A stretch of DNA of 64,000 bases from Burkholderiaceae bacterium (lineage in GTDB: Bacteria > Pseudomonadota > Gammaproteobacteria > Burkholderiales > Burkholderiaceae): NCBI GenBank assembly GCA_021166835.1, contig JAJPEN010000091.1, positions 37,448-101,447 of the forward strand, read 5' to 3'. Positions 53,496-63,719 of this stretch are shown piece by piece (the first letter of the stretch is position 1; every line of letters begins with the position of its first letter). The position numbers and the translations under genes are program-made. A model generated the notes under the pieces. That model saw only the letters and a list, made by a program, of their open reading frames with translations. It had not been told where the DNA came from and searched no databases.

Positions 53496-53973
53496 ACGAC
53501 CTCCTCGCGCTTTCCGAAGGCCACCGTATTGTCGGTGAGGAAGGCGCGTTCGACGACGAGCACGAACCAGCGCGCATGCTCGAAGGCGCGCGCGATCGGC
53601 TCGGGCGCACAGGCGGGATCGCCGATGACGGGGAACTTCGCGGCATAAAGGCGGCGGGCTTCGCCGCTCTCGTCGGCGCCGAGCGCCCGCGCGCGGCCGG
53701 CGAGTTGCACTCCGCGGATCGACTGCCAGTCGCGCGCATCGTCGTGCACCGCGGCTGCGACGCGGACATCGGCGTCGAGCTCGAGCGCGTGGCGGCTCGC
53801 CGGAGACGAGACGAAGACCAGCCGCAGTGATCCGTCGTCGCCGAAGCGCTCGGCATAGAAGACCGGCGCCGCCCAGGGTCCGCCTGCGCCCGCGCTGGCC
53901 AGCGTCATCGTGCTGTGCGACGAAAGCAGCGCGCGCACGCGTGTCGCGGCGTCGGACGCCGCAGTCGGTTTGC

Positions 53974-53977
<4 letters not shown>
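53480..53977 (-). CDS. Pyridoxamine 5'-phosphate oxidase-like flavin protein
   Basis: 165 aa split-barrel protein of the PNPOx-like/HugZ family. Seen: [70 protein letters not shown]. It probably binds FMN, F420 or heme; substrate unknown. Its ATG overlaps the stop of the sigma-54 activator gene (ATGA), so it is translationally coupled to that regulator and may have a role in phenol metabolism or signalling. Confidence 0.85.
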
Positions 53978-55707
<1,730 letters not shown>

Positions 55708-55757
55708 CTTCGCCTCCTGCCGAACCCGCATTCGAGGCTGCGCGCGGTCGACTTACC

Positions 55758-55771
55758 TTGATCGAGATCAA
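55758..55771. promoter_or_regulatory. FNR/Anr box
   Basis: TTGATCGAGATCAA, a perfect match to the TTGAT-N4-ATCAA consensus. Its centre (55764.5) is 41.5 bases from a predicted start at about 55723 on the minus strand, with TCGAAT (55735-55730) as -10, a class II activation geometry for the regulator gene. Confidence 0.85.
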
Positions 55772-55801
55772 GTTCGGCCGCGCTGCCGGATCCGGGGTCG
55801 A

Positions 55802-55817
55802 TTGCTCAAATGAGCAA
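55802..55817. promoter_or_regulatory. Upstream activator site 1 (XylR/DmpR type)
   Basis: TTGCTCAAATGAGCAA: perfect 7-base arms. Resembles XylR-family sites (TTGANCAATTGATCAA). Matches site 2 at 14 of 16 positions; centres are 41 bases apart, close to four helical turns, so dimers would bind on one face of DNA. Confidence 0.85.
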
Positions 55818-55842
55818 ATCGCAGCGTGCGCTGCGTCGCGCT

Positions 55843-55858
55843 TCGCTCAAAGGAGCAA
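55843..55858. promoter_or_regulatory. Upstream activator site 2 (XylR/DmpR type)
   Basis: TCGCTCAAAGGAGCAA, 14 of 16 bases the same as site 1, about 195 bases upstream of the -24/-12 promoter. Typical distance for a sigma-54 enhancer. Confidence 0.8.
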
Positions 55859-56051
55859 GCGCGCGCCTGCGCCCGGCGAAGCGCGATACACAGCGCGCGT
55901 CGATCGAAGGGCCTGCGCTACTGCGATGCAGCAGCGCCGCGACGTCGCTCGCATCGCGAGCACCGACACCGTCGAGCGCGCGATCTTCGCTGCCGCAACG
56001 ACGAACGCGAGGCGCCTGCTGTTGCGTTGCACCAGTCGAACTCGACGTCGA

Positions 56052-56066
56052 TGGCACAGGCCTTGC
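56052..56066 (+). promoter_or_regulatory. Sigma-54 (-24/-12) promoter of the pps operon
   Basis: TGGCAC-AGGCC-TTGC, a perfect consensus with correct spacing of GG and GC. Predicted start at about 56078, 73 bases before the ppsA ATG. No competing -35/-10 pair was seen in the region 55860-56150, which otherwise holds nothing recognisable. Confidence 0.93.
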
Positions 56067-56150
56067 GTTTACTGCTCTCGCAGCGCCCCGCGATGCGCGA
56101 CGCCGCCCGAAGGTCCGTCGAAATCCGAAGATCCAGGGAGCAGGCCAGCG

Positions 56151-57986
56151 ATGAAATTCCCCGTACCGCACGATGTGAAGAAAGACGTCATTCCCGGCAC
56201 CGAAGGCTGGGAGCGCATGTATCCGTACCAGTACCAGTTCGTCACCGACGACCCGCAGCGCAATGCGTACGAGAAGGAGACTTTCTGGTTCTACGACGGA
56301 TTGCATTACCCCGAGCCGTTGTACCCCTTCGACACCATCTGGGACGAGGCCTGGTACCTCGCGCTCTCGCAGTTCAACAACCGGATCTTCATGGTGCCGC
56401 CGGTGCGCGGCGTCGACCACCGGATGATCAACGGCTACGTCTACATCTCGCCGGTTCCGGTGAAGGATCCCGACGAGATCGGCCGCCGCGTGCCGAACTT
56501 CATGGAGCGCGCGGGCCACTACTACAAGAACTGGGACGCGCTCGAAGCGAAGTGGAAAGTCAAGATGGAGGCGACGATCCGCGAGCTGGAGGCGCTGCAG
56601 ATCCCCCGCCTGGCCGAGATGGAGGACATCTCGGTGGTGACCAACGCGATCGGCACGTCGAACGGCTATCACCTGCTGAAGAACTACGACGACCTGATCA
56701 ACCTCGGAATCAAGTGCTGGCAGTACCACTTCGAGTTCCTGAACCTGGGCTACGCGGCCTACGTGTTCTTCCTCGATTTCGTGCAGAAGCTGTTCCCGAG
56801 CATTCCGACGCAGCGCGTCACGCAGATGATCTCGGGCATCGACGTGATGATGTACCAGCCCGACGAGGAGCTGAAGAAGCTCGCTCGCAAGGCGATCGAG
56901 CTGGGCGTGGACGGAGTCGTCACGTCGAGCACCGAGTGGGTCCAGGTCGAGCGCGCGCTGAAGGAGCATCCGCGCGGCACGGAATGGCTCACGTCGGTGA
57001 ACCTCGCTCGCGAGCCGTGGTTCAACGTGTCGACGGGCACCGGCTGGTTCCACCACGACCGCTCGTGGAACGACCAGATGAACGTTCCGCTGATCGGCAT
57101 CGCCACCTACATCGGCAAGCTGCGCGGCGGCCACGACATCGACCGGCCCACGGAGAAGGTGCGCGCCGAGCGCGATCGCATCGTCGCCGAATACCGCTCG
57201 CTGATCGAGAAGGAGGAAGACCGCAGGCAGTTCGACGAACTGCTCGGCTGTGCCAAGACGGTGTTCCCGTACGTCGAGAACCACCTGTTCTACGTCGAGC
57301 ACTGGTTCCACTCGGTGTTCTGGAACAAGATGCGCGAGGTCGCCGCTGTCATGAAGGAGCACGGCGTCATCGAGGACATCGAGGACGTCTGGCTGCTGCG
57401 CCGCGACGAGATCAAGCAGGCGCTGTGGGACATCGTCACTGCCTGGGCCACCGGCGTGACGCCGCGCGGCACGAAGACCTGGCCCCCCGAGATCGCCTGG
57501 CGCAAGGGCGTGATGGCGAAGTTCAAGGAGTGGGGACCGCCGCCGGCGATCGGCACCGCTCCGGAGGTCATCCAGGAGCCGTTCACCATCGTGCTCTGGG
57601 GCGTGACGAACAAGTCGCTGGCCGACTGGGCCGCCGTGCAGGAGATCCTCGACCCGGAGAACATCACCGAGCTGAAGGGCTTCGCCGGCAGTCCGGGCAT
57701 CGTCGAAGGAAAGGCGCGCGTCTGCCGCACGGTGAGCGAAGTGGGCGAGTTGTGCGAGGGCGAGATTCTCGTCGCGCCGACCACCTCGCCGTCGTGGGCG
57801 CCGGCCTTCGCCAAGATCGGCGCCTGCGTCACCGACGTCGGCGGCGTGATGAGCCATGCGGCGATCGTCTGCCGCGAGTACGGGATGCCCGCGGTCGTGG
57901 GCACCGGGCACGCGACGAAGATCATCAAGACCGGCATGAGGCTGCGCGTCGACGGCTCGAGCGGCGCCATCACGATCAGCCGCTGA
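56151..57986 (+). CDS. ppsA: Phenylphosphate synthase subunit A (PEP-utilising enzyme family)
   Basis: 611 aa. Transfers the beta-phosphoryl of ATP to phenol together with PpsB. The C-terminal swivelling phosphohistidine domain holds GGVMSHAAIVCREYGMPAVVGTG; the histidine is residue 569, the same number I recall for the phosphorylated histidine of the Thauera aromatica 70 kDa subunit. The N-terminal part (about 1-480) is specific to this family. GAUGAAAUUCCC start preceded by AGGGAG. First gene after the sigma-54 promoter. Confidence 0.93.
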   Translation: MKFPVPHDVKKDVIPGTEGWERMYPYQYQFVTDDPQRNAYEKETFWFYDGLHYPEPLYPFDTIWDEAWYLALSQFNNRIFMVPPVRGVDHRMINGYVYISPVPVKDPDEIGRRVPNFMERAGHYYKNWDALEAKWKVKMEATIRELEALQIPRLAEMEDISVVTNAIGTSNGYHLLKNYDDLINLGIKCWQYHFEFLNLGYAAYVFFLDFVQKLFPSIPTQRVTQMISGIDVMMYQPDEELKKLARKAIELGVDGVVTSSTEWVQVERALKEHPRGTEWLTSVNLAREPWFNVSTGTGWFHHDRSWNDQMNVPLIGIATYIGKLRGGHDIDRPTEKVRAERDRIVAEYRSLIEKEEDRRQFDELLGCAKTVFPYVENHLFYVEHWFHSVFWNKMREVAAVMKEHGVIEDIEDVWLLRRDEIKQALWDIVTAWATGVTPRGTKTWPPEIAWRKGVMAKFKEWGPPPAIGTAPEVIQEPFTIVLWGVTNKSLADWAAVQEILDPENITELKGFAGSPGIVEGKARVCRTVSEVGELCEGEILVAPTTSPSWAPAFAKIGACVTDVGGVMSHAAIVCREYGMPAVVGTGHATKIIKTGMRLRVDGSSGAITISR

Positions 57987-57999
57987 GCGGGTGCCCCCG

Positions 58000-59124
58000 A
58001 TGAACACCGTCATCGATCCCGTGCGCAGGGCGCACGCCGCGGCGCCGTCTGCGGCGGCGCCACGGCTGAGCTGGTTCGAGGAGTGCGATGCGAATTCGCT
58101 CGCGCTGGTCGGCGGCAAGTGCGCCTCGCTCGGCGAGCTGATCCACGCCGGCGTGAACGTGCCGCCGGGCTTCGCGCTGACCACACACGGAACGCGCGCC
58201 TTCCTCGCCGAGTCGGGCATCGACGCCGTGGTGGCGTCGATGCTCGCCGGCGTCGACCCGAAGGACACCAACGCAGTGGAATTGATGAGCGCGCGCATCC
58301 GCGCGCTCATCGAGGCGCAGCCGTTCTCGGCTTCGCTCGAGGACGAGATCGCCGAGGGCTATCGCCGGCTGTCGGTGCGCTGCTGCACGCCGGGCGTGCC
58401 GGTGGCCGTGCGCTCGAGCGCGACCGCCGAGGATCTTCCCGACGCCAGCTTCGCCGGCCAGCAGGACACCTACCTGTGGATCCGCGGCGCCGACGAGGTG
58501 CTGCACCACATCCGGCGCTGCATCTCGAGCCTGTACACCGGGCGCGCGATCGCCTATCGCGCGAACCGCGGCTTCGCGAACGAGCAGGTCGCGATCGCCG
58601 TCGGCGTGCAGAAGATGGCGAACTCGTACACGGCCGGCGTGATGTTCACCGTGCATCCGGCCAACGGCGACCGTTCGGTGATCGTCATCGACTCGAACTT
58701 CGGCTTCGGCGAGTCGGTCGTCTCCGGCGAGGTCACGCCCGATCACTTCGTCGTCAACAAGGTCACGCTCGACATCATCGACCGCACGATCTCGCGCAAG
58801 GAGCTCTGCTACACGGTCGACCTGAAGGAGCAGCGCTCGCGCGCGATCGAGGTGCCCTACGAGCGCCAGACCGTGCAGTCGCTGATCGACGACGAGATCA
58901 CCGAGCTCGCCTGGATGGGCAAGCAGATCGAACGGCACTACGGCCGCCCGATGGACATCGAATGGGCCGTCGACAAGGACGTTCCGGCCGGCGGCAACGT
59001 GTTCATCCTGCAGGCCCGGCCGGAGACCGTCTGGAGCACGCGCAGCAAGCCGGTCGAGGGCCCGCGCGGCAGCGCGATGGACTACATCGTGTCGAGCCTG
59101 CTGGTCGGCAAGCGCATCGAATGA
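58000..59124 (+). CDS. ppsB: Phenylphosphate synthase subunit B (ATP-grasp PEP synthase-like domain)
   Basis: 374 aa, matching the N-terminal ATP-binding domain of PEP synthase: LVGGKCASLGELIHAGVNVPPGFALTT, VAVRSSATAEDLPDASFAGQQDTYL, NFGFGESVVSGEVTPDHF and FILQARPETVW. Supplies the phosphoryl group to His569 of PpsA. Starts 13 bases after ppsA; ATG 58000 preferred to GTG 57991. Confidence 0.93.
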   Translation: MNTVIDPVRRAHAAAPSAAAPRLSWFEECDANSLALVGGKCASLGELIHAGVNVPPGFALTTHGTRAFLAESGIDAVVASMLAGVDPKDTNAVELMSARIRALIEAQPFSASLEDEIAEGYRRLSVRCCTPGVPVAVRSSATAEDLPDASFAGQQDTYLWIRGADEVLHHIRRCISSLYTGRAIAYRANRGFANEQVAIAVGVQKMANSYTAGVMFTVHPANGDRSVIVIDSNFGFGESVVSGEVTPDHFVVNKVTLDIIDRTISRKELCYTVDLKEQRSRAIEVPYERQTVQSLIDDEITELAWMGKQIERHYGRPMDIEWAVDKDVPAGGNVFILQARPETVWSTRSKPVEGPRGSAMDYIVSSLLVGKRIE

Positions 59125-59170
59125 CCGCTTTTTTCCCCCACCTCACGAACCGCACCACCGTGGAGTCGCA

Positions 59171-60673
59171 ATGAACGCACGTACCGAAGTGGGCCTGATC
59201 GACGACCTGCGCAGCTACATCGCGGCGCTGGAGGCGAACGGCCAGTTGCACCGGGTCAAGACCGAAGTCGACTGGAAATACGAGCTGTGCCACGTCTCGA
59301 AGGTCAACGAGGAGAAGCAGGGCCCGGCGCTGCTCTACGAGAACGTGAAGGACAACACCATTCCGGTGTTCACCAGCGCCTTCACCACGCCCGAGCGCAT
59401 CGCGATCGCGCTCGAGCAGGATCCGGGCCTGACGATGTGCCAGCTCTCGCGCAAGTGGATGGAGCTGACCACCAAGCAGATGATCAAGCCCGAGTTCGTC
59501 GCCAATCCTCCGGTGATGGAGAACGTCATCAAGGAGGAGGACGTCGATCTCGAGAAGTTCCCGGTGCCGTGGTTCTACCCGGACGACGGCGGGCGCTTCT
59601 TCGTCACCGCCGGCTATCTCGTCACGAAGGACCCCGACACCGGCTGGACGAACCTCGGCACCTACCGCTCGCAGGTGCTCGGCAAGAAGATCCTCGGCTC
59701 GCAGATCATCAAGGGCAAGCACGGGGACATGCACATGAAGAAGTACCAGGAGCGCGGCGAACTGATGCCGGCGGCGGCCGTCGTCGGCTGTGATCCGGTG
59801 CTGTTCCTGGCCGGCTCCACGCTCGTCAGCTCGCAGACCGACGAGTACGACGTGGCCGGCGCGCTGCGCGGACGCCCGGTGCCCGTGTTCAAGTCGGAGC
59901 TCACCGGCCTGACGCTGCCGGCGAATGCCGAGATCATCGTCGAGGGCTTCATCGACCCGAACGAGCTGATGGAGGAAGGTCCGTTCGGCGAGTACACCGG
60001 CTACTACTCGGGCAACAAGGGCAAGGACTATCCGAAGCCCGTGCTGCGCGTGAAGCGCATCCTGCACCGGAACAACCCGATCTTCTGGTCGACCACGGTC
60101 GGCAAGCCGATCAACGACATCCACATGATCCAGTCGCTGAACCGCACCGGCGCGCTGTGGTACGACCTGGAAACGATGAAGGTGCCGGGTATCCAGAGCG
60201 TCTACCTGCCGGCGGCGGCCACCGGGCGCTTCTGGGCGATCGTCTCGGTCAAGCAGATGTATCCGGGGCACTCGAACCATGTCGGCAACGCCGTGATCGC
60301 GAGCACCACCGGTCACTACGGACTGAAGGGCGTGATCGTCGTCGATCACGACATCGAAGCCGACGACATGGATCGCGTCTGGTGGGCGCTGGCCACGCGC
60401 TTCGATCCGAAACGCTCGGCGCAGATCATCGACCGTGGCCGCTCGACGCCCCTCGACCCCGGCCTGCCGATCGAGGCGCGCGACATCACCAGCCGCATCA
60501 TCCTCGACGCCTGCACGCCCTACGAGTGGGCGAACAAGCCGAACGAGATCTTCATGGACCGCGACATGCTCCAGCGCGTCTCCGACCGATGGAACGAGTA
60601 CGGGTTCACGGGACCGAGTCCGGTGGCTGAAATGATCGGCCGCTTGACGCGGCCTCAGGTCAAGAAGAAGTGA
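59171..60673 (+). CDS. UbiD family decarboxylase, phenylphosphate carboxylase-type
   Basis: 500 aa. Uses prenylated FMN; likely carboxylates the phenolate produced from phenylphosphate to 4-hydroxybenzoate. Family motifs: YRSQVLGKKILGSQII, the catalytic glutamate region LMEEGPFGEYTGYYSG, and the C-terminal IDRGRSTPLDPG. It is the only UbiD-type gene here, whereas the Thauera enzyme has two (alpha and beta). A ribosome-binding site (GGAG) lies 8 bases upstream. Followed by a long hairpin of purine/pyrimidine repeats. Confidence 0.92.
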   Translation: MNARTEVGLIDDLRSYIAALEANGQLHRVKTEVDWKYELCHVSKVNEEKQGPALLYENVKDNTIPVFTSAFTTPERIAIALEQDPGLTMCQLSRKWMELTTKQMIKPEFVANPPVMENVIKEEDVDLEKFPVPWFYPDDGGRFFVTAGYLVTKDPDTGWTNLGTYRSQVLGKKILGSQIIKGKHGDMHMKKYQERGELMPAAAVVGCDPVLFLAGSTLVSSQTDEYDVAGALRGRPVPVFKSELTGLTLPANAEIIVEGFIDPNELMEEGPFGEYTGYYSGNKGKDYPKPVLRVKRILHRNNPIFWSTTVGKPINDIHMIQSLNRTGALWYDLETMKVPGIQSVYLPAAATGRFWAIVSVKQMYPGHSNHVGNAVIASTTGHYGLKGVIVVDHDIEADDMDRVWWALATRFDPKRSAQIIDRGRSTPLDPGLPIEARDITSRIILDACTPYEWANKPNEIFMDRDMLQRVSDRWNEYGFTGPSPVAEMIGRLTRPQVKKK

Positions 60674-60780
60674 CAGGAAGGGAAGGGGGAAGGGGGAAGG
60701 GAGAAGGGGGAAGGGGACAAGCCCTGACTTCCGCAGCCGAGTCTTTTCCCCTTCCCCCTTCCCCCTTCCCCCTTCCTTTC
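60674..60780. repeat. Inverted purine/pyrimidine heptad repeat between ubiD and the Tm-1-like gene
   Basis: Left arm 60676-60717: heptads of the type GGGGGAA/GGGAAGG (five or six copies). Right arm 60744-60779: CCCCCTT heptads (four copies) complementary to the left. Between them is a 26-base loop ACAAGCCCTGACTTCCGC.... The RNA would form a hairpin of over 30 base pairs without a T-run; the DNA is a homopurine/homopyrimidine mirror, prone to triplex formation. Confidence 0.9.
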
Positions 60781-60792
60781 TCGGAGCACCGA

Positions 60793-62049
60793 ATGGCAAA
60801 GGGCGTGGCGATCATCTGCAACCTCGACACGCGAGGCGAGGACATCCGCTTCGTGAAAGACCTGATCGCTTCGCGCGGGCTCGAGGCGATCCTGGTCGAC
60901 TTCAGCATGGAGGAGCCGCCGCCGTTTCCCGGCGACGTGCGCACCGAGGAGGTCGCCCGGCGCGGCGGGCTTTCGATCGAAGTGGTGCGCGAGAAGTACC
61001 GCTCCGATCGCGATACGGCGACGAACAACCAGATCCGCGGGGCATCTGCGATCGTCGGCGAACTGGTGCGCGCCGGGCGCGTGCACGGCGTGATCGGCAT
61101 CGGCGGCGGCACGGCCACGCTCGTTGCCACGTCGGTGATGAAGACGCTGCCCTTCGGCATGCCGAAGGTGATGGCCTCGCCGATGGCGGCGCACCCGGCG
61201 TACATCGATCGCTACGTAGGCACGCGCGATATCACCATGCACCACACGGTGCTCGACATCGTGAAGATGAATCCGCTGCTGCGCGCGCAGATCGTCAACG
61301 CGGTGGGAGCGATCTGCGGCATGGTCGAGATGACGCAGGGCACCGATATCGAATTCGACCGGCCGTGCGTGGCGCTGTCGTCGTTCGGTTTCGGCGAGAT
61401 GGCGGTGCAGGGCGCGATGGGCATGCTCGAGGAGAGCGGCTTCATCCCGGTCGTCTGCCATGCGCAGGGCAAGGGCGACCGCGCGATGGAGGAGATGATC
61501 CGCGACGGTATGTTCCACGGCGTGATCGACCTGTGCACCGGCGGCATCGTCGAGCACCTGTTCCACGGCAACCGGGATCCCGGACCCGATCGGCTGATGG
61601 CGGCGGTCGAAACCGGTATCCCGATGGTGCTCGGGCCCTGCGGACTGGACATCCTGTCGTACGGCGGCCGGCCCGACATGCTCGAGAAGACGAGTCATCG
61701 CGTGCAGTACGTGCAGGACGCGCTGCGCGTGCAGGTGCGCACCACCGCCGACGAGCTTCGCCAGGCGGCCGACGTGATCGCCGAGCGGCTGAACGGGGCA
61801 AAGGGTCCGTGGACCTTCCTCGTTCCTCTGCGCGGTTGGTCTTCGCTCGATCGTGAAGGCCGCCCGATCTGGGATCCGGACGCCGATGCGGCCTTCGTCG
61901 AACGGCTCGAACAGCGGCTGGACGACCCGTCGCATCTGCGCAAGGTCGACTTGAACCTGTACACGCAGGAATTCGCCCGCGTGGCGGTCGACGAATTCCT
62001 CGGCCTGTACCGCAAGGTCGCCGAGTCCGCGCTGGCAGCGGCGAAGTAA
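60793..62049 (+). CDS. Tm-1-like ATP-binding (UPF0261) protein
   Basis: 418 aa, the UPF0261/Tm-1 N-terminal type without the PEP-hydrolase-like TIM barrel that follows in larger relatives. GGGTATLVATSVMKTLPFGMPKVM and IVEHLFHGNRDPGPDRL match the family; IDLCTGG is characteristic. A nucleotide site is likely; tomato Tm-1 binds a viral replicase. Its presence in a phenol carboxylation operon is not part of the classic Thauera set. Follows ubiD, separated by the heptad-repeat hairpin. Confidence 0.88.
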   Translation: MAKGVAIICNLDTRGEDIRFVKDLIASRGLEAILVDFSMEEPPPFPGDVRTEEVARRGGLSIEVVREKYRSDRDTATNNQIRGASAIVGELVRAGRVHGVIGIGGGTATLVATSVMKTLPFGMPKVMASPMAAHPAYIDRYVGTRDITMHHTVLDIVKMNPLLRAQIVNAVGAICGMVEMTQGTDIEFDRPCVALSSFGFGEMAVQGAMGMLEESGFIPVVCHAQGKGDRAMEEMIRDGMFHGVIDLCTGGIVEHLFHGNRDPGPDRLMAAVETGIPMVLGPCGLDILSYGGRPDMLEKTSHRVQYVQDALRVQVRTTADELRQAADVIAERLNGAKGPWTFLVPLRGWSSLDREGRPIWDPDADAAFVERLEQRLDDPSHLRKVDLNLYTQEFARVAVDEFLGLYRKVAESALAAAK

Positions 62050-62058
62050 GGAGAAGCG

Positions 62059-62763
62059 ATGCTCGTTCGAAACTGGATGCAGGCGGACCCGACCACGATC
62101 GCCGGCGACGTGCTCGTCTCCGAGGCCAAGCGGCTGATGAGCGAGCACCGCCTGCACGCGCTGCCGGTCGTCGAGAACGGAAGGTTGCGCGGCCTGGTCA
62201 CGCGCGCCAACCTGCTGCGCATGGGGCAGTTCGTGCTGCGCACGCAGAACCCCGACGAATTCGATTATTTCGTCACGCGGCTGCGAGTGCGCGACATCAT
62301 GGTGCGCAACCCGGCGAGCGTGCAGGCCAGCGACACGATGGCGCATTGCCTGCGCAAGGGGCAGGAACTCGGCGTTGCGCAGTTCCCGGTGCTCGACGGC
62401 GAGCAGCTGGTCGGCGTGATCTCGGCCAACGAGATCTTCCAGCTCGCCGCGCACTGCGTCGGCGCCACCGAGAGCGACCACGTCGTCATGCTGGCGCCGC
62501 TGCGACTCGCGCCCGGCGTGCTGGCGCGCGTGTGCGCAGCGGCCGAGGGCGCCGGCGCGGCATTGCACGGGCTCTACCCGGTTGGCGGCGACGATTCCGC
62601 TCGCGGCGATGCAGTCGGGGGCGCCGTGGCGCAGCCCGCGCCGGCGCGCGTCATCGTGCGTTTCGGCGCGACCGACCCGCAACCGGTGCTCGATGCGCTG
62701 GCCGCCGCCGGCTTCGAGGCGCTCGACGCGGTTGCCGAACCCCCGCGACAGCGGGTAGCCTGA
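62059..62763 (+). CDS. ppsC: CBS-domain protein, phenylphosphate synthase subunit C-like
   Basis: 234 aa (about 25 kDa). Two CBS domains (about 7-62 and 78-135: VRNWMQADPTTI, SEHRLHALPVVENG, VRDIMVRNPASV, GVAQFPVLDGEQLVGVI) and a C-terminal ACT-like part (about 145-220). The size and the CBS pair fit the 24 kDa stimulating subunit of phenylphosphate synthase as I recall it. It is displaced from ppsAB by the ubiD and Tm-1-like genes. Confidence 0.8.
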   Translation: MLVRNWMQADPTTIAGDVLVSEAKRLMSEHRLHALPVVENGRLRGLVTRANLLRMGQFVLRTQNPDEFDYFVTRLRVRDIMVRNPASVQASDTMAHCLRKGQELGVAQFPVLDGEQLVGVISANEIFQLAAHCVGATESDHVVMLAPLRLAPGVLARVCAAAEGAGAALHGLYPVGGDDSARGDAVGGAVAQPAPARVIVRFGATDPQPVLDALAAAGFEALDAVAEPPRQRVA

Positions 62764-62800
62764 GAACGTTCTGAGCGGCTGGCTGGAGCGTTTCACGGAA

Positions 62801-63418
62801 ATGAGCGAAGCGAAGAAGTTGCCTCTGGTCGTCGCGATCACCGGAGCTACCGGCGTCGTCTACGGGGTCGAGATGCTGCGCGTGTTGCGCCAGCTCGGCG
62901 AGCCCGTGCACCTGATCCTCAGCGAAGCGGCGACGATGAACCTCGCGATCGAGACGGACAGTTCGGTCGACGACGTGAAGGCGCTGGCCGACGTCGTCTA
63001 TCCGAACAAGGACATCGGCGCGGCGGTGGCGAGCGGCTCGTTTCGCACCCGCGGCATGATTGTCGCGCCGTGCACGGTGAAGACGCTGTCGGCGATCGCC
63101 AACTCGTTCACCTACAACCTCGTGGTTCGCGCGGCCGACGTCACGCTGAAGGAGCGGCGTCCGCTGGTGCTGATGGTGCGCGAGACGCCGCTGCACAAGG
63201 GGCATCTCGAGCTGATGGCGCGCGCGGCCGATTGCGGCGCGACGATCCTGCCGCCGATGCCGGCGTTCTACCATCATCCGCAGACGATCATGGACATCGT
63301 CCACCAGAGCGTCGGCAAGGCGCTCGACCAGGTGGGCATCGAGCACGATCTGTTCCGGCGCTGGACCGGCGAGGATCGCGCGGCGCTGCGCAACACGCTG
63401 CGCGTCGCGGCGCCCTGA
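62801..63418 (+). CDS. ubiX: UbiX-type flavin prenyltransferase
   Basis: 205 aa. Makes prenyl-FMN, the cofactor of UbiD enzymes. Motifs VAITGATGVVYG, IGAAVASGSFRTRGMIVAPCTVKTLSAIANS, LVLMVRETPLHKGHLELM and PPMPAFYHHPQ match the family. Being last in the operon with the UbiD gene, it is probably dedicated to it. After its stop no further gene is found. Confidence 0.93.
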   Translation: MSEAKKLPLVVAITGATGVVYGVEMLRVLRQLGEPVHLILSEAATMNLAIETDSSVDDVKALADVVYPNKDIGAAVASGSFRTRGMIVAPCTVKTLSAIANSFTYNLVVRAADVTLKERRPLVLMVRETPLHKGHLELMARAADCGATILPPMPAFYHHPQTIMDIVHQSVGKALDQVGIEHDLFRRWTGEDRAALRNTLRVAAP

Positions 63419-63430
63419 GCGGACGGCGTT

Positions 63431-63524
63431 CTTCGCGTGCCGCGGTCGTGCGGCACGTCGAGACGGGGGTCTTCGCTTGCCGCGGTCGTGCGGCACGTCG
63501 AGACGGCGGTCTTCGCTTGCCGCC
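63431..63524. repeat. 40-base tandem repeat, 2.3 copies
   Basis: Units start at 63431, 63471 and 63511 (partial, 14 bases); the first two differ at two positions only. Each unit begins CTTCGCKTGCCGCGGTCGTG and ends CGAGACGGSGGT. Confidence 0.92.
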
Positions 63525-63719
63525 TCCAACGAAGCCGCCCCTTCGGGGTCCCCTGCGCTGCTCGTCATCGCGGGCGGCTGCGCAACTCGCCCTCATCGCG
63601 GCGCCCCTTCGGGGCTTGCGCTTCGGAGCTCGAACAGTGCTCGCCGACTGCCCCCGCGATGACTGCGCTGCTCGGCGGCTTCGAAGTCGGCGTCAAGCGA
63701 AGACCGCCGTCTCGACGTG
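63494..63719. repeat. 226-base element bounded by 25-base perfect inverted repeats
   Basis: CACGTCGAGACGGCGGTCTT plus CGCTT (63494-63518) recurs in inverted form at 63695-63719 without mismatch. The left copy lies in the 40-base tandem repeat. Between the arms is a GC-rich segment without a gene. It looks like a non-coding dispersed element (MITE-like), or a long hairpin. Confidence 0.85.

Noticed and set aside
55806..58310. An 834-codon minus-strand frame
   Set aside because: Shadow of ppsA/ppsB; the promoter, enhancers and gene on the plus strand explain the region.
60674..60780. Simple transcription terminator of ubiD
   Set aside because: The stem is far too long and purine-skewed, has no T-run, and genes of the same pathway follow on the same strand.
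63431..63524. CRISPR array
   Set aside because: Only 2.3 directly adjoining 40-base units without spacers and no cas genes.
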